NCBI GenBank assembly: GCA_910584725.1
Contig: CAJUBE010000021.1
Coordinates: 1 to 64,000, forward strand
From: an uncultured Lachnospiraceae bacterium
GTDB taxonomy: Bacteria; Bacillota; Clostridia; Lachnospirales; Lachnospiraceae
Reading direction: 5' to 3'
DNA length: 64,000 nucleotides
Part shown: piece after piece, positions 18,502-26,191 of the stretch
Numbering within the stretch: the first letter of the stretch is position 1
Layout: each line of letters opens with the position of its first letter
Program-made: the position numbers and the translations under genes
Notes under the pieces: generated by a model
The model's database searches: none
Seen by the model: the letters and a program-made list of their open reading frames with translations, nothing else
Told to the model about the DNA's origin: nothing

Positions 18502-20397
18502 TCAGCCGAGCAGACTTAAGATCATCTGGGAACTCTGGTTCGCCTGCGCCAGTATGGAAGCTCCCGCCTGCGAAAGAATCTGTCCGTTGGAAAATCCCAC
18601 CATCTCCTCCGCGATATCCGTATCCCTGATCTGGGACTCCGCCGCTGCGGTGTTCTCCGTGATATTATTCAGATTATTGATCGTATGCTCCAAGCGGTTC
18701 TGGATTGCACCGTAATGACTTCTCACATTGCCCACATAATGAATCGCCCGCTTGATCCCGTCGATGGCCAGATCCGCTTCGTCCGTGGTCTTTACATTCA
18801 TACCTTCAAGACCCAGCGCCTGACTGCTCATCTTATACAGATCGACGTCAATGTGGATGCCCGCTTCCGCGCCCACCTGCAGCGCAATCATCTCCGGTCC
18901 GCTATAATCGATGCTGATCTGGAAAGGATCAATTCTGAAAGGCTGATCCAGCGCTCCTGTACCGAGAACCGAGGAAGGACCGACACCCAGACCGCCTGCC
19001 GCGATCACCGATCCCGCGCCCGTCTTGGACTCATAGGCAAGCTTTCTGACAAATTCCGTCAATTCCGCGTTTCCGTTCTTAAAACGCCTGTTCAATTCGT
19101 CAACATCAATACCCGTGTTGTTCTGAATCGCCGAAGCCAGCGAATTGCCGGCAAGAAGATCCGCAAATATCTTATCCATTCCGGCGGCAATATTTGCTCC
19201 TGTCACGGCTCCTTTGCCGTTTGCCAGCCACCCCAGATAAGCCGTTCCAAGATAGCCGTGACCGTAAGGTCTGCCGCCCATCGTAAACTTCGCCAGATAA
19301 TTACTGATATTGTTATCCTGACCGGCGTCGTTTTCGCTCGTCAGAAAATTCGCGTAGTAGGACAGCGTATCGTTCCATCCGTTTGCAAAACCACCGCCCG
19401 CAAGCTGTGCCGTTCCTTCCACGAACCATGTCGGATACTGCTCTCCCTTGCGGCCGCTCATGCCATCCGTCAATGTATACTGCATCACCGAATGCATCAG
19501 CTCATGCGCCATAGTCGCTTTCAGCGCTTCCGCGTTACTTCCCGTTCCCTGCGCATCCGCATCGTTAAAGTCAGCGGTATCCACACGGATTCCCATGGAG
19601 ATGGGTTTCCCGCCGCCAAGACTGTATGAAAAATAGGCGTATGCCATCGTATTGTTCTTTCCGTCGATGTATGCCACCTGTAAAGCCATATCAATGGTAT
19701 CGCTGCCGACCGCATTCTTTAACGACGGAAAAGAATCAAGAATCCTCTCTATCGCACCGGGAACAATCTTATTCGCTATTTCATCCGCAAGAACGCTGCC
19801 GCTGGAAATATTGACCGCCCGACCTGCGCCTGCCGCGCCGGATCCCGCCTGTGCCTCATTAATCTGAAACGTGCCGTTCTTTAAGTCGAGGGTGATATCA
19901 TACCCCTTCATTTCCAGATAGCTTGTGGCAATGGGCGAATGGCCGTTTTCCGGGAACAGTGAAATCTCATTAAATGTGGTATTGCGCGCAGTCTTATCAA
20001 TCTCTGCTTTGAGCTGCTGGATTTCCTCATCGATCATCGCGCGGTCCACATCCTGCAGCGTGCCCGTAGCCGCCTTGATCGCCAGCTCGTTGGCCCTCTG
20101 CAGCATATCGTGCACTTCATTCAGGGCGCCCTCTCCGATCTGTACCATGGAGATGCCGTCCTGTGCGTTTGCTGCAGCCTGTGTCAAGCCGCGCACCTGT
20201 CTTCTCATCTTTTCGGAAATAGAAAGACCCGCCGCATCGTCTGCCGCCCTGTTGATGCGATATCCGGAAGATAATTTTTCTGACCGCTTGGCCTTATCCT
20301 TCGTGGTTATGCCAAGCTGCCGGCTCGCGTTTGCCGCAAGCATGTTTGTCTGTACTGAGAGCATTTTTACCCCCCCCCCGACGAAATCCGCATCCAT
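18502..20397 (-). CDS. Flagellin with internal zinc metallopeptidase domain (flagellinolysin type)
   Basis: The N-terminal D0/D1 region (MLSVQTNMLAANASRQLGI..., SGYRINRAADDAAGLSISEKM) and the C-terminal D1/D0 region (IRDTDIAEEMVGFSNGQIL..., ILSLLG) are typical flagellin. Between them, at about residues 160-500, lies a domain with HELMH (HExxH zinc site) and, about 27 residues on, WFVEGTAQLAGG with the third-ligand Glu of gluzincins. This arrangement is known from flagellinolysins, whose proteolytic domain is displayed along the filament. Two starts compete. ATG 20397 has AAGGA 8 nt upstream and gives MDADFVGGGVK before the usual N-terminus. ATG 20364 gives the canonical flagellin start and has the G10 run as its only Shine-Dalgarno-like sequence. 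A sigma-28-type promoter lies upstream. Confidence 0.92.
   Translation of the reverse strand: MDADFVGGGVKMLSVQTNMLAANASRQLGITTKDKAKRSEKLSSGYRINRAADDAAGLSISEKMRRQVRGLTQAAANAQDGISMVQIGEGALNEVHDMLQRANELAIKAATGTLQDVDRAMIDEEIQQLKAEIDKTARNTTFNEISLFPENGHSPIATSYLEMKGYDITLDLKNGTFQINEAQAGSGAAGAGRAVNISSGSVLADEIANKIVPGAIERILDSFPSLKNAVGSDTIDMALQVAYIDGKNNTMAYAYFSYSLGGGKPISMGIRVDTADFNDADAQGTGSNAEALKATMAHELMHSVMQYTLTDGMSGRKGEQYPTWFVEGTAQLAGGGFANGWNDTLSYYANFLTSENDAGQDNNISNYLAKFTMGGRPYGHGYLGTAYLGWLANGKGAVTGANIAAGMDKIFADLLAGNSLASAIQNNTGIDVDELNRRFKNGNAELTEFVRKLAYESKTGAGSVIAAGGLGVGPSSVLGTGALDQPFRIDPFQISIDYSGPEMIALQVGAEAGIHIDVDLYKMSSQALGLEGMNVKTTDEADLAIDGIKRAIHYVGNVRSHYGAIQNRLEHTINNLNNITENTAAAESQIRDTDIAEEMVGFSNGQILSQAGASILAQANQSSQMILSLLG
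20370..20379 (-). repeat. G10 homopolymer at the flagellin start
   Basis: Ten G sit between two start codons of the flagellin gene, 5 bases before ATG 20364. With ten G the upstream start (20397) reads through in frame. With nine G it stops at TAA two bases before the second ATG, allowing reinitiation. With eleven G it runs out of frame past the second start to a TAA about 20 codons on. The tract may also act as the ribosome binding site for the inner start. Confidence 0.8.
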
Positions 20398-20481
20398 GCA
20401 GTTATTCCTTACAATCGGTTCATACAGATATCAAAATTATTTAGGGAAATGTGTGTTATTTATAATATAGTTACATTTTGT

Positions 20482-20509
20482 ATATCGGCACAGATGTCCG
20501 ATTCCATTA
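20482..20509 (-). promoter_or_regulatory. Sigma-28 (SigD/FliA) promoter of flagellin
   Basis: On the minus strand TAAT, 16 bases, then GCCGATAT matches the motility sigma-factor promoter (TAAA - 15 - GCCGATAT). It lies about 85 bases upstream of the first flagellin start and after the end of scpB, so the flagellin has its own motility-specific promoter. Confidence 0.75.
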
Positions 20510-20528
20510 GCCTGTTTTCCATAAAAAG

Positions 20529-21098
20529 TCAAATATCCAACTGCATCTCCACCTCGGACTCCGCCTGCTGCTTAAACTCCTCGATCTGTACTGCCGAAAG
20601 CTCCGGCAGATCCTCGATGGATTTCACGCCGAAGCTCCTTAGAAACTGCTCCGTCGTTCCAAACAAAAGCGGCCGCCCCGGCGCGTCCAGCCTGCCCACC
20701 TCCGCGATCAGGTCAAACTCCAAAAGCCGGTTCACCGCATGGTCACAGCTTACGCCCCGCACCTTCTCGATCTCCAGCCTGGTGATGGGCTGCTTGTAAG
20801 CAATGATAGAAAGTGTTTCGAGAAGGGTGTCCGTGAGCACAAATTTCTTAGGCGTTTTCGCAATTTTAATCAGATACTCATAAAGCTCGCTCTTCGTGCA
20901 CATCTGCACCGCGTTGTCCAAGGTGGTGAGGCCGATCCCTCTGTCCGCCTTCTGATAGTCGGCCGCCATCTCCTCCAGAAGCTTCTTCGTGGTATCCTTA
21001 TCCTCTTCTATCACAGCAGCCAGCCTGTCGATCTCCACCGAATCGCCCATGGTAAATAAAATCGCTTCCAGAACTGCCTTTGCCTTCTTCTTTTCCAT
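20529..21098 (-). CDS. scpB: Segregation and condensation protein B
   Basis: This 189-residue protein is ScpB, the winged-helix kite subunit of the SMC-ScpAB condensin complex that organises and segregates the chromosome. The family motif TLSIIAYKQPITRLEIEKVRG is split here as LSIIAYKQPITRLEI and VRGVSCDHAVNRLL. Later, LDAPGRPLLFGTTEQFL matches the conserved C-terminal winged helix. The start at 21098 is preceded by GAGGGG. It follows scpA by 30 bases, a normal operon arrangement. Confidence 0.95.
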   Translation of the reverse strand: MEKKKAKAVLEAILFTMGDSVEIDRLAAVIEEDKDTTKKLLEEMAADYQKADRGIGLTTLDNAVQMCTKSELYEYLIKIAKTPKKFVLTDTLLETLSIIAYKQPITRLEIEKVRGVSCDHAVNRLLEFDLIAEVGRLDAPGRPLLFGTTEQFLRSFGVKSIEDLPELSAVQIEEFKQQAESEVEMQLDI

Positions 21099-21128
21099 GC
21101 CTGTCCCCTCTTAAAATGTGTATCCCCG

Positions 21129-21911
21129 TCAACTGACGCTCGTCAGCTGCAGCGGCTCACTGACCGCATTTTCCCGCGCCGTAATGATAATATCCGAAAA
21201 GGTATCTTCCTGTTCGATCCCGATCCGCCCTGTCTTAATCATCTCCAAAATCACAAGAAAGGTCACGATGATCTCCATCTTGCCGGCCTGCTTTTCAAGC
21301 AGTTTTCGGAAACTGAATGTCTTGTGGCTGCGCACATATGCTTCCACATAGGCGGTCTTTAAATCCAGATCAATCTCGTCCTTCTCTATCTTCCCGAAAG
21401 TGCTTCTGACAGGGTCGATCTTGTCCTCCTGCCGCTTCATCATCTGTTTGAATATCTCGTGTAACTTATGTAACGTCATATCCCCGATCAGCTCCTCATA
21501 ATCCACCGGCTGGCGGTACTGCGCCACCTCCGCTGGCAGCGTCGGTTTCTTGTAGAGATTCCTCTCCGCGTCCACCATGCGGTCGCGCAGCTCGTAGGAC
21601 ATGTACTTGCACATCTTGTATGCCAAAAGCTTCTCCACCAGCTCCGCCCGGGGGTCTTCCTCCTCCCCTTCCTCGTTCACTTCTTTTGGCAGAAGCATCC
21701 GGCACTTAATGTCGATCAGGGTGGCCGCCATAACGAGAAACTCGCTCATGACGTTCATGTCCTCCGTCTCCATCTGCTTGATATAGTCCAGATACTGCTC
21801 GGTGATCTCCACGATGGGAATGTCATAAATATCCACTTTATTTTTGTCAATCAGGTGTAAAAGCAGGTCTAACGGACCCTCAAACACCTCCAGCTTCACA
21901 GGAATTGCCAT
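21129..21911 (-). CDS. scpA: Segregation and condensation protein A
   Basis: ScpA is the kleisin subunit that bridges the SMC heads. The N-terminal signature VKLEVFEGPLDLLLHLIDKN and the segment DIYDIPIVEITEQYL are diagnostic. The C-terminal winged helix contains VVTFLVILEMIK-like sequence (IVTFLVILEMIKTGRI). I chose ATG 21911 because GAGG lies 7 nt upstream and the conserved N-terminus begins there; an upstream in-frame ATG at 21941 would overlap the preceding gene. The chain is about 260 residues, normal for the family. Confidence 0.95.
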   Translation of the reverse strand: MAIPVKLEVFEGPLDLLLHLIDKNKVDIYDIPIVEITEQYLDYIKQMETEDMNVMSEFLVMAATLIDIKCRMLLPKEVNEEGEEEDPRAELVEKLLAYKMCKYMSYELRDRMVDAERNLYKKPTLPAEVAQYRQPVDYEELIGDMTLHKLHEIFKQMMKRQEDKIDPVRSTFGKIEKDEIDLDLKTAYVEAYVRSHKTFSFRKLLEKQAGKMEIIVTFLVILEMIKTGRIGIEQEDTFSDIIITARENAVSEPLQLTSVS

Positions 21912-21937
21912 AGCCTGTCCTCTCTCACTATCTGAAA

Positions 21938-22795
21938 TCACTTACCGGGTTTTAAATCAATCACAATCAACTCGCCCGGATTAAAAATCCTGACCGGGGG
22001 CGTGTGGCTGCTCAGTCCCCGGCTCAGTATCATAGTACTGTTATCTTCCTTAAACATGCCGCCGTCATACTTGGGAAACAGGGTCAATGCCGGGGAAAGC
22101 ACGCCGCCCAAAACCGGCAGTCTCATAATCCCGCCGTGCACATGCCCGGAAACCACCAGATCCGCGCCCCACCTGGCGTAAACGTCAAAATACACCGGGT
22201 TGTGGGCGATCAGCAGTTGAAAAATTTCCCCATCCGGCGTTCCCAAAAGCTTTGACAGATAAGATGTCTCCATGGGTTTTCTCCTGAAGTGCCTGAAATA
22301 CGCCCTGTCGATCTGTGCGCCACAGACGGCGATATTGCACTCCGGCAGATAGACCGTCTCATTGATGAGCGGCTCGATCCCCGCCCGTTTCAGACCGGAC
22401 ATATATCCCTCATACATCCCCGGATAATCGTCAGGATATAGTCCCAGACGGTACTCATGATTGCCCATGCCATAATAAACCCGGTATCGCGCGGACAGCT
22501 TTTCCATCAGCGAAAGCGCCTGACTGTAGTCCGCGCCTCTCATGGCAGTCAGCATGTCCCCCGCCACCAAAATTCCATCCGGCGCCGCCTTGTCAATCGC
22601 GGCAAGGAGCCTTTCGTTTCCCTCTCCAAAGGACTTGTTATGTAAGTCCGCAAGGAGCACAAGCCTGCACGGCTTCGTAATCTTATCGGATTTGATCTCG
22701 CAGGCAATCGTCACAAACCGGTTGCTGTCCCAAACTGTCACAGCCAGACATATACATATAAGCGCAATCAATACCGCTACTATACCTTCCGCCAT
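21938..22795 (-). CDS. Membrane-anchored metallophosphoesterase
   Basis: The protein has an N-terminal membrane helix (IVAVLIALICICLAVTVW) followed by a calcineurin-like phosphoesterase domain. The motifs are LLADLHN, GILVAGDML, YYGMGNHEYR, LLIAHNP and VVSGHVHGGIMRLP, which supply the two-metal site. It resembles the YkoQ/YaeI-like family that acts on phosphodiesters at the membrane; the true substrate is unknown. ATG 22795 is chosen because GGAGG lies just upstream; an in-frame start at 22846 lies within a hairpin. It sits in the dacF - scpA - scpB cluster. Confidence 0.88.
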   Translation of the reverse strand: MAEGIVAVLIALICICLAVTVWDSNRFVTIACEIKSDKITKPCRLVLLADLHNKSFGEGNERLLAAIDKAAPDGILVAGDMLTAMRGADYSQALSLMEKLSARYRVYYGMGNHEYRLGLYPDDYPGMYEGYMSGLKRAGIEPLINETVYLPECNIAVCGAQIDRAYFRHFRRKPMETSYLSKLLGTPDGEIFQLLIAHNPVYFDVYARWGADLVVSGHVHGGIMRLPVLGGVLSPALTLFPKYDGGMFKEDNSTMILSRGLSSHTPPVRIFNPGELIVIDLKPGK

Positions 22796-22817
22796 ATTCC
22801 TCCCCGCCCGTATATCA

Positions 22818-22845
22818 TGTGGGTGGCTGTAAAAAGCCACCCACA
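22818..22845 (-). other. Hairpin upstream of the metallophosphoesterase
   Basis: TGTGGGTGGCT and AGCCACCCACA form an 11-bp perfect stem with a short A/T loop. No T-tract follows on either strand, so it may be an mRNA structure near the ribosome binding site rather than a terminator. Confidence 0.5.
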
Positions 22846-22923
22846 CATTGTATCATACCCCCTGTTTCGCCGCAATCTGTGAACTTTTGTTCTGTGTGCG
22901 GCTTTGCTCCACTCAGCAGCACT

Positions 22924-22963
22924 GCATCAAGCCATGCTAAATCGCTTTGCAATGGCTTGATGC
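22924..22963. other. Hairpin downstream of dacF
   Basis: GCATCAAGCCAT and ATGGCTTGATGC form a 12-bp perfect stem separated by 16 bases, lying just after the dacF stop. There is no T-tract. It may partly stop or stabilise the dacF transcript. Confidence 0.45.
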
Positions 22964-22984
22964 TCTTAAACCACTACATTTTCT

Positions 22985-24169
22985 CTACCGTTTCATCAGG
23001 TACAACCCCCACACCTTCTTATAATAGTCCTTGTACTGTGCTTTCTCCACGTTTTTTGCCGCCAGGATAGACACACTGCCGATACGGGTGCCGTTCAGTT
23101 TATAGACCGCCTCTCCGACTGCGTCCCCCTCCGCTATGGGCGCAGTCACAGCGCCCGGCAGGCTGATCTCCTTCTCAATGTCATTCAGATTATTGCCAGC
23201 CGTATCCAGATAGGAGAAAGGCGCTTCATAGACCAGATTCACCGTGTCTTCAATGCCGCCCTCCACCTTCTGGGCCGGAAGGGGATCCTTGTTGTCGTCC
23301 TTATACATCTGGCTCACACTGTAGCCGTAGCTTAACAGCGACATGGCGTCCTGAAATCTGGTTTTGGGATCCGGCGCCGCCATCACCACCGCGATCAGCT
23401 CCATGCCGTCCTTGTTCGCCGTAGCGGACAGGCAGTAGAGCGCCTTGGACGTGGAGCCGGTCTTTAAGCCTGTTGTCCACTCGTACTGCTTCAGAAGCTT
23501 ATTGGTACTGGAGAGCGTGAAGGTGCTCGTTCCCTGCGCCGTCACATGCTCGATATCCTCCATCCAGATAGTCGTATAGTCAAATACCTCCGGATATTTC
23601 GTAATCAACTCCCTGGACATAATCGCCACATCCTTGGCCGAGGAATAATGGTCATCGGAATCCGTCAGGCCGCAGCAGTCCTCAAAATGCGTGTTCTGCA
23701 TTCCCAGACTCTCCGCCTTCTCGTTCATCAGCTTCACAAATTCCCCCTCACTCCCCGCTATGTACTCCGCCACCGCCACACTGGCGTCATTGCCGCTGGC
23801 CACCGCGATGCATTTAATCATGGTCTTGAGCGTCTGTGTCTCGCCCTCCTCCAAAAACACCTGCGACCCGCCCATGGATTTCGCATAGGCGCTTGTGGTT
23901 ACCTCATCCTCCAGACGTATCCTGCCGCTCTTGAGATGTTCAAAGATAATCAGCAGCGTCATAATCTTGGTGATACTGGCCGGACTCCGTCTGGTATCCG
24001 CGTCCTGCTCACAGATTACCTGCCCTGTGGAAGCTTCCATCACAATATAGGACGGCGTAGTCACCTCCGGCGCGGCATTGACCGGTATGGTCATAGTCGT
24101 AAATAAAGTCTCCGCTAAAAGTATGCCCGTCAAAAGCCATACAACGATTCGCTTTCTTTTTCCCTGCAA
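22985..24169 (-). CDS. dacF: D-alanyl-D-alanine carboxypeptidase (DacF-like, peptidase S11)
   Basis: This 394-residue protein is the second S11 carboxypeptidase of the window. The motifs are SITK (SPASITKIMTLL), SGN (VASGNDASVAV) and KTG (GLKTGSTSKALYCL). An N-terminal signal peptide (VVWLLTGILLAETLF) directs it across the membrane, and the C-terminal beta domain follows at about residue 290. Its place next to scpA/scpB is common in Clostridia. It probably modifies stem peptides during growth or sporulation. The dacF symbol is by similarity and context. Confidence 0.9.
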   Translation of the reverse strand: MQGKRKRIVVWLLTGILLAETLFTTMTIPVNAAPEVTTPSYIVMEASTGQVICEQDADTRRSPASITKIMTLLIIFEHLKSGRIRLEDEVTTSAYAKSMGGSQVFLEEGETQTLKTMIKCIAVASGNDASVAVAEYIAGSEGEFVKLMNEKAESLGMQNTHFEDCCGLTDSDDHYSSAKDVAIMSRELITKYPEVFDYTTIWMEDIEHVTAQGTSTFTLSSTNKLLKQYEWTTGLKTGSTSKALYCLSATANKDGMELIAVVMAAPDPKTRFQDAMSLLSYGYSVSQMYKDDNKDPLPAQKVEGGIEDTVNLVYEAPFSYLDTAGNNLNDIEKEISLPGAVTAPIAEGDAVGEAVYKLNGTRIGSVSILAAKNVEKAQYKDYYKKVWGLYLMKR

Positions 24170-24276
24170 ACTAAGTCACCCCTACCATTCCTTCTGTACT
24201 ATACATATTGGAGTGGGACAACGGATATGCCGACAGAAATCATAGAATTTTAAGAAATGCTTTTCTTCTCCCGTGC

Positions 24277-24282
24277 TATACT
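24277..24282 (+). promoter_or_regulatory. Possible -10 element
   Basis: TATACT lies about 28 bases upstream of the likely start of the membrane protein at 24310. The -35 region is weak. Confidence 0.35.
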
Positions 24283-24309
24283 ATATACGACAACCGGTCA
24301 GACGAAAGG

Positions 24310-25860
24310 ATGTGCAAAGACAAGATGAGTAAGACTTTATTGGCGGGATATTTCATATGGGGCGTTTTTTTCTTCGTCCTCCTCTGCCTCAGACCCGGTT
24401 CTTCCCTTCATTCCATAACCATGGATGCGAAAAGCAAAATGGTCGGACGGCTTTCTGTCCTTACCCTGACAGTGACCATTCTTTTATGCGTCATTCCCAT
24501 GGGACTTTCCCCTTCCTACAACGGCGAAAAGCCGGATTACATGAACCAGTATGAGCTGCTGGCAGAATCCTTTTTGGAAGGGCATCTCTATATTGACTAT
24601 GACGACGTGGATCCAAAGCTTCTGGCTCTGGACAACCCCTACGACCCTGATGCCAGAGAGGCGGCTGACGTATCTTTTCATTGGGATCACGCCTTTTATA
24701 ACGGCCATTATTACATGTACTTCGGCGTCGTGCCCGTTATTCTGCTCTTTCTTCCCTACCGGCTCCTCACGGGTGTGAGCCTGACAACCTATCACGCGAC
24801 GCAGATATTTACCGCCCTGTTCATTTGCGGTGTTTTTTCGCTGTTTTTTACTCTCAGCAAAACCTTTTTTAAAAAGCTCTCCCTCGGTCTGTACCTCTCC
24901 CTGTCGGCCGCTTTTTCCGTGATGAGCGTCTGGTACGCCGTCTCTGCGCCGGCTCTGTACTGCACCGCCATCTCCGCCGCCATCTGCATGGAAATCTGGA
25001 GCTTTTTCTTTTTCATCCGCTCCGTGTTCGTCTGTGAAAAAGAGAGCGCAAGCATCCGTTATGCTTTTTTCGGCAGCCTAACCGGCGCCCTCGCCTTCGG
25101 GTGCCGCCCGCCCATCGCCCTCGCCAACCTGTTTGTCCTGCCGCTTCTCGCGGTCTTTTTAAAGAACAGAAAGCTCACGATCCGGCTGGGAAAGCAACTG
25201 CTTTTCGCGGCCTCTCCCTATATGCTTGTGGGCGTGCTTCTCATGCTGTACAACTATGCCCGCTTTGACAGTCCCTTTGAATTCGGACAGGCCTATCAGC
25301 TCACGATCACGGATCAGAGCCATTACGGCAGCTTCTTTTCCCGATTCCAGCCGCTGAAAACCTTCGACGGCATCTGTAAATTTTTTGTGGGTTACACGCC
25401 CATGTCCGACCAGTTTCCCTTCGTCACCTTTGACGGCATCCTGCTCAACTTTCCCATCCTGTTTCTGCCCTTTTTCGGCATCGCCTCGGAGGGCGTCCGC
25501 GGCGAGATACGGGAAAGCCGCCTGCCCCGCTGCATCATAACCCTGTTCTGTATTCCTCTGCTGATCTCCTTCGCCGACGTTCTCTGGGCCCCCACCGTGC
25601 TGGAACGCTACCATATGGATATCTATTGGGTTCTCTGCCTGCTGTGCTATCTCGTGACAGGACTCTACTATCGGAATCTGTCCGCAAAGACAGCCCGTAG
25701 ATTTAGCTGCATCGTGTCGATCTGGGCGTTTCTGTCTCTCTGCAAATGTATTCTGCTGTTCCTTATACCCTATGATTACAATTTCACCTTCTATTATGTG
25801 GAAGCGCTGGAAAAGATCAGAAAGATCCTCATGCTGGGACGAGGCGTCGGCCTGTACTGA
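24310..25860 (+). CDS. Polytopic membrane protein of unknown function (glycosyltransferase C-like topology)
   Basis: This protein of about 516 residues has many membrane helices and a conserved outer loop early in the chain (HWDHAFYNGHYYMYFGVVPV). An acidic stretch (DYDDVDPKLLALD) precedes it. The layout resembles lipid-linked-sugar glycosyltransferases of the GT-C fold, but I cannot assign a family. The start is 24310 or 24325; neither has a well-spaced ribosome binding site. It is one of the few plus-strand genes here and is convergent with rpsU. The YfhO-like protein beyond rpsU could act in the same cell-surface process; that is inference. Confidence 0.7.
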   Translation: MCKDKMSKTLLAGYFIWGVFFFVLLCLRPGSSLHSITMDAKSKMVGRLSVLTLTVTILLCVIPMGLSPSYNGEKPDYMNQYELLAESFLEGHLYIDYDDVDPKLLALDNPYDPDAREAADVSFHWDHAFYNGHYYMYFGVVPVILLFLPYRLLTGVSLTTYHATQIFTALFICGVFSLFFTLSKTFFKKLSLGLYLSLSAAFSVMSVWYAVSAPALYCTAISAAICMEIWSFFFFIRSVFVCEKESASIRYAFFGSLTGALAFGCRPPIALANLFVLPLLAVFLKNRKLTIRLGKQLLFAASPYMLVGVLLMLYNYARFDSPFEFGQAYQLTITDQSHYGSFFSRFQPLKTFDGICKFFVGYTPMSDQFPFVTFDGILLNFPILFLPFFGIASEGVRGEIRESRLPRCIITLFCIPLLISFADVLWAPTVLERYHMDIYWVLCLLCYLVTGLYYRNLSAKTARRFSCIVSIWAFLSLCKCILLFLIPYDYNFTFYYVEALEKIRKILMLGRGVGLY

Positions 25861-25870
25861 GAAGTAATGT

Positions 25871-25902
25871 AAAAACAGACCCGGAGCAATTTCCGGGTCT
25901 GT
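25871..25902 (-). terminator. Terminator of rpsU
   Basis: On the minus strand ACAGACCCGGA and TCCGGGTCTGT form a perfect 11-bp stem followed by TTTTT, 9 bases after the rpsU stop. It may also slow plus-strand transcripts from the membrane-protein gene. Confidence 0.9.
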
Positions 25903-25910
25903 TCCACTGT

Positions 25911-26087
25911 TTAGTTATATTTGCGTTTTCTTGCCGCTTCGGACTTTTTCTTGCGTCTTACGCTGGGCTTCTCGTAATGCTCACGCTTACGAATCTCCTG
26001 CTGGATACCAGCCTTCGCGCAGCTTCTCTTAAAACGACGCAACGCACTGTCCAAAGTCTCGTTTTCTTTTACGATTACGTTTGACAT
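25911..26087 (-). CDS. rpsU: 30S ribosomal protein S21
   Basis: The 58-residue product begins MSNVIVKENETLDSALRRF and continues with CAKAGIQQEIRKREHYEKP and a lysine/arginine-rich tail. This is ribosomal protein S21 of the small subunit, which helps base pairing at the start of translation. Length and sequence are normal. It is transcribed alone from its own strong promoter and ends at a strong terminator. Confidence 0.97.
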   Translation of the reverse strand: MSNVIVKENETLDSALRRFKRSCAKAGIQQEIRKREHYEKPSVRRKKKSEAARKRKYN

Positions 26088-26163
26088 TTCCGCACCTGAC
26101 CTCCCTTCAGTCCCAGAGTATTTCGACTGATTGGGTTATTTTGCGTGTTCTCACACAATGTAA

Positions 26164-26191
26164 ATTATATCACATTTTAGTTATGAGTCAA
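26164..26191 (-). promoter_or_regulatory. Strong promoter of rpsU
   Basis: TTGACT and TATAAT on the minus strand are separated by 16 bases. The -35 element overlaps the last codons and stop of the membrane-protein gene ending at 26181. Confidence 0.85.
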
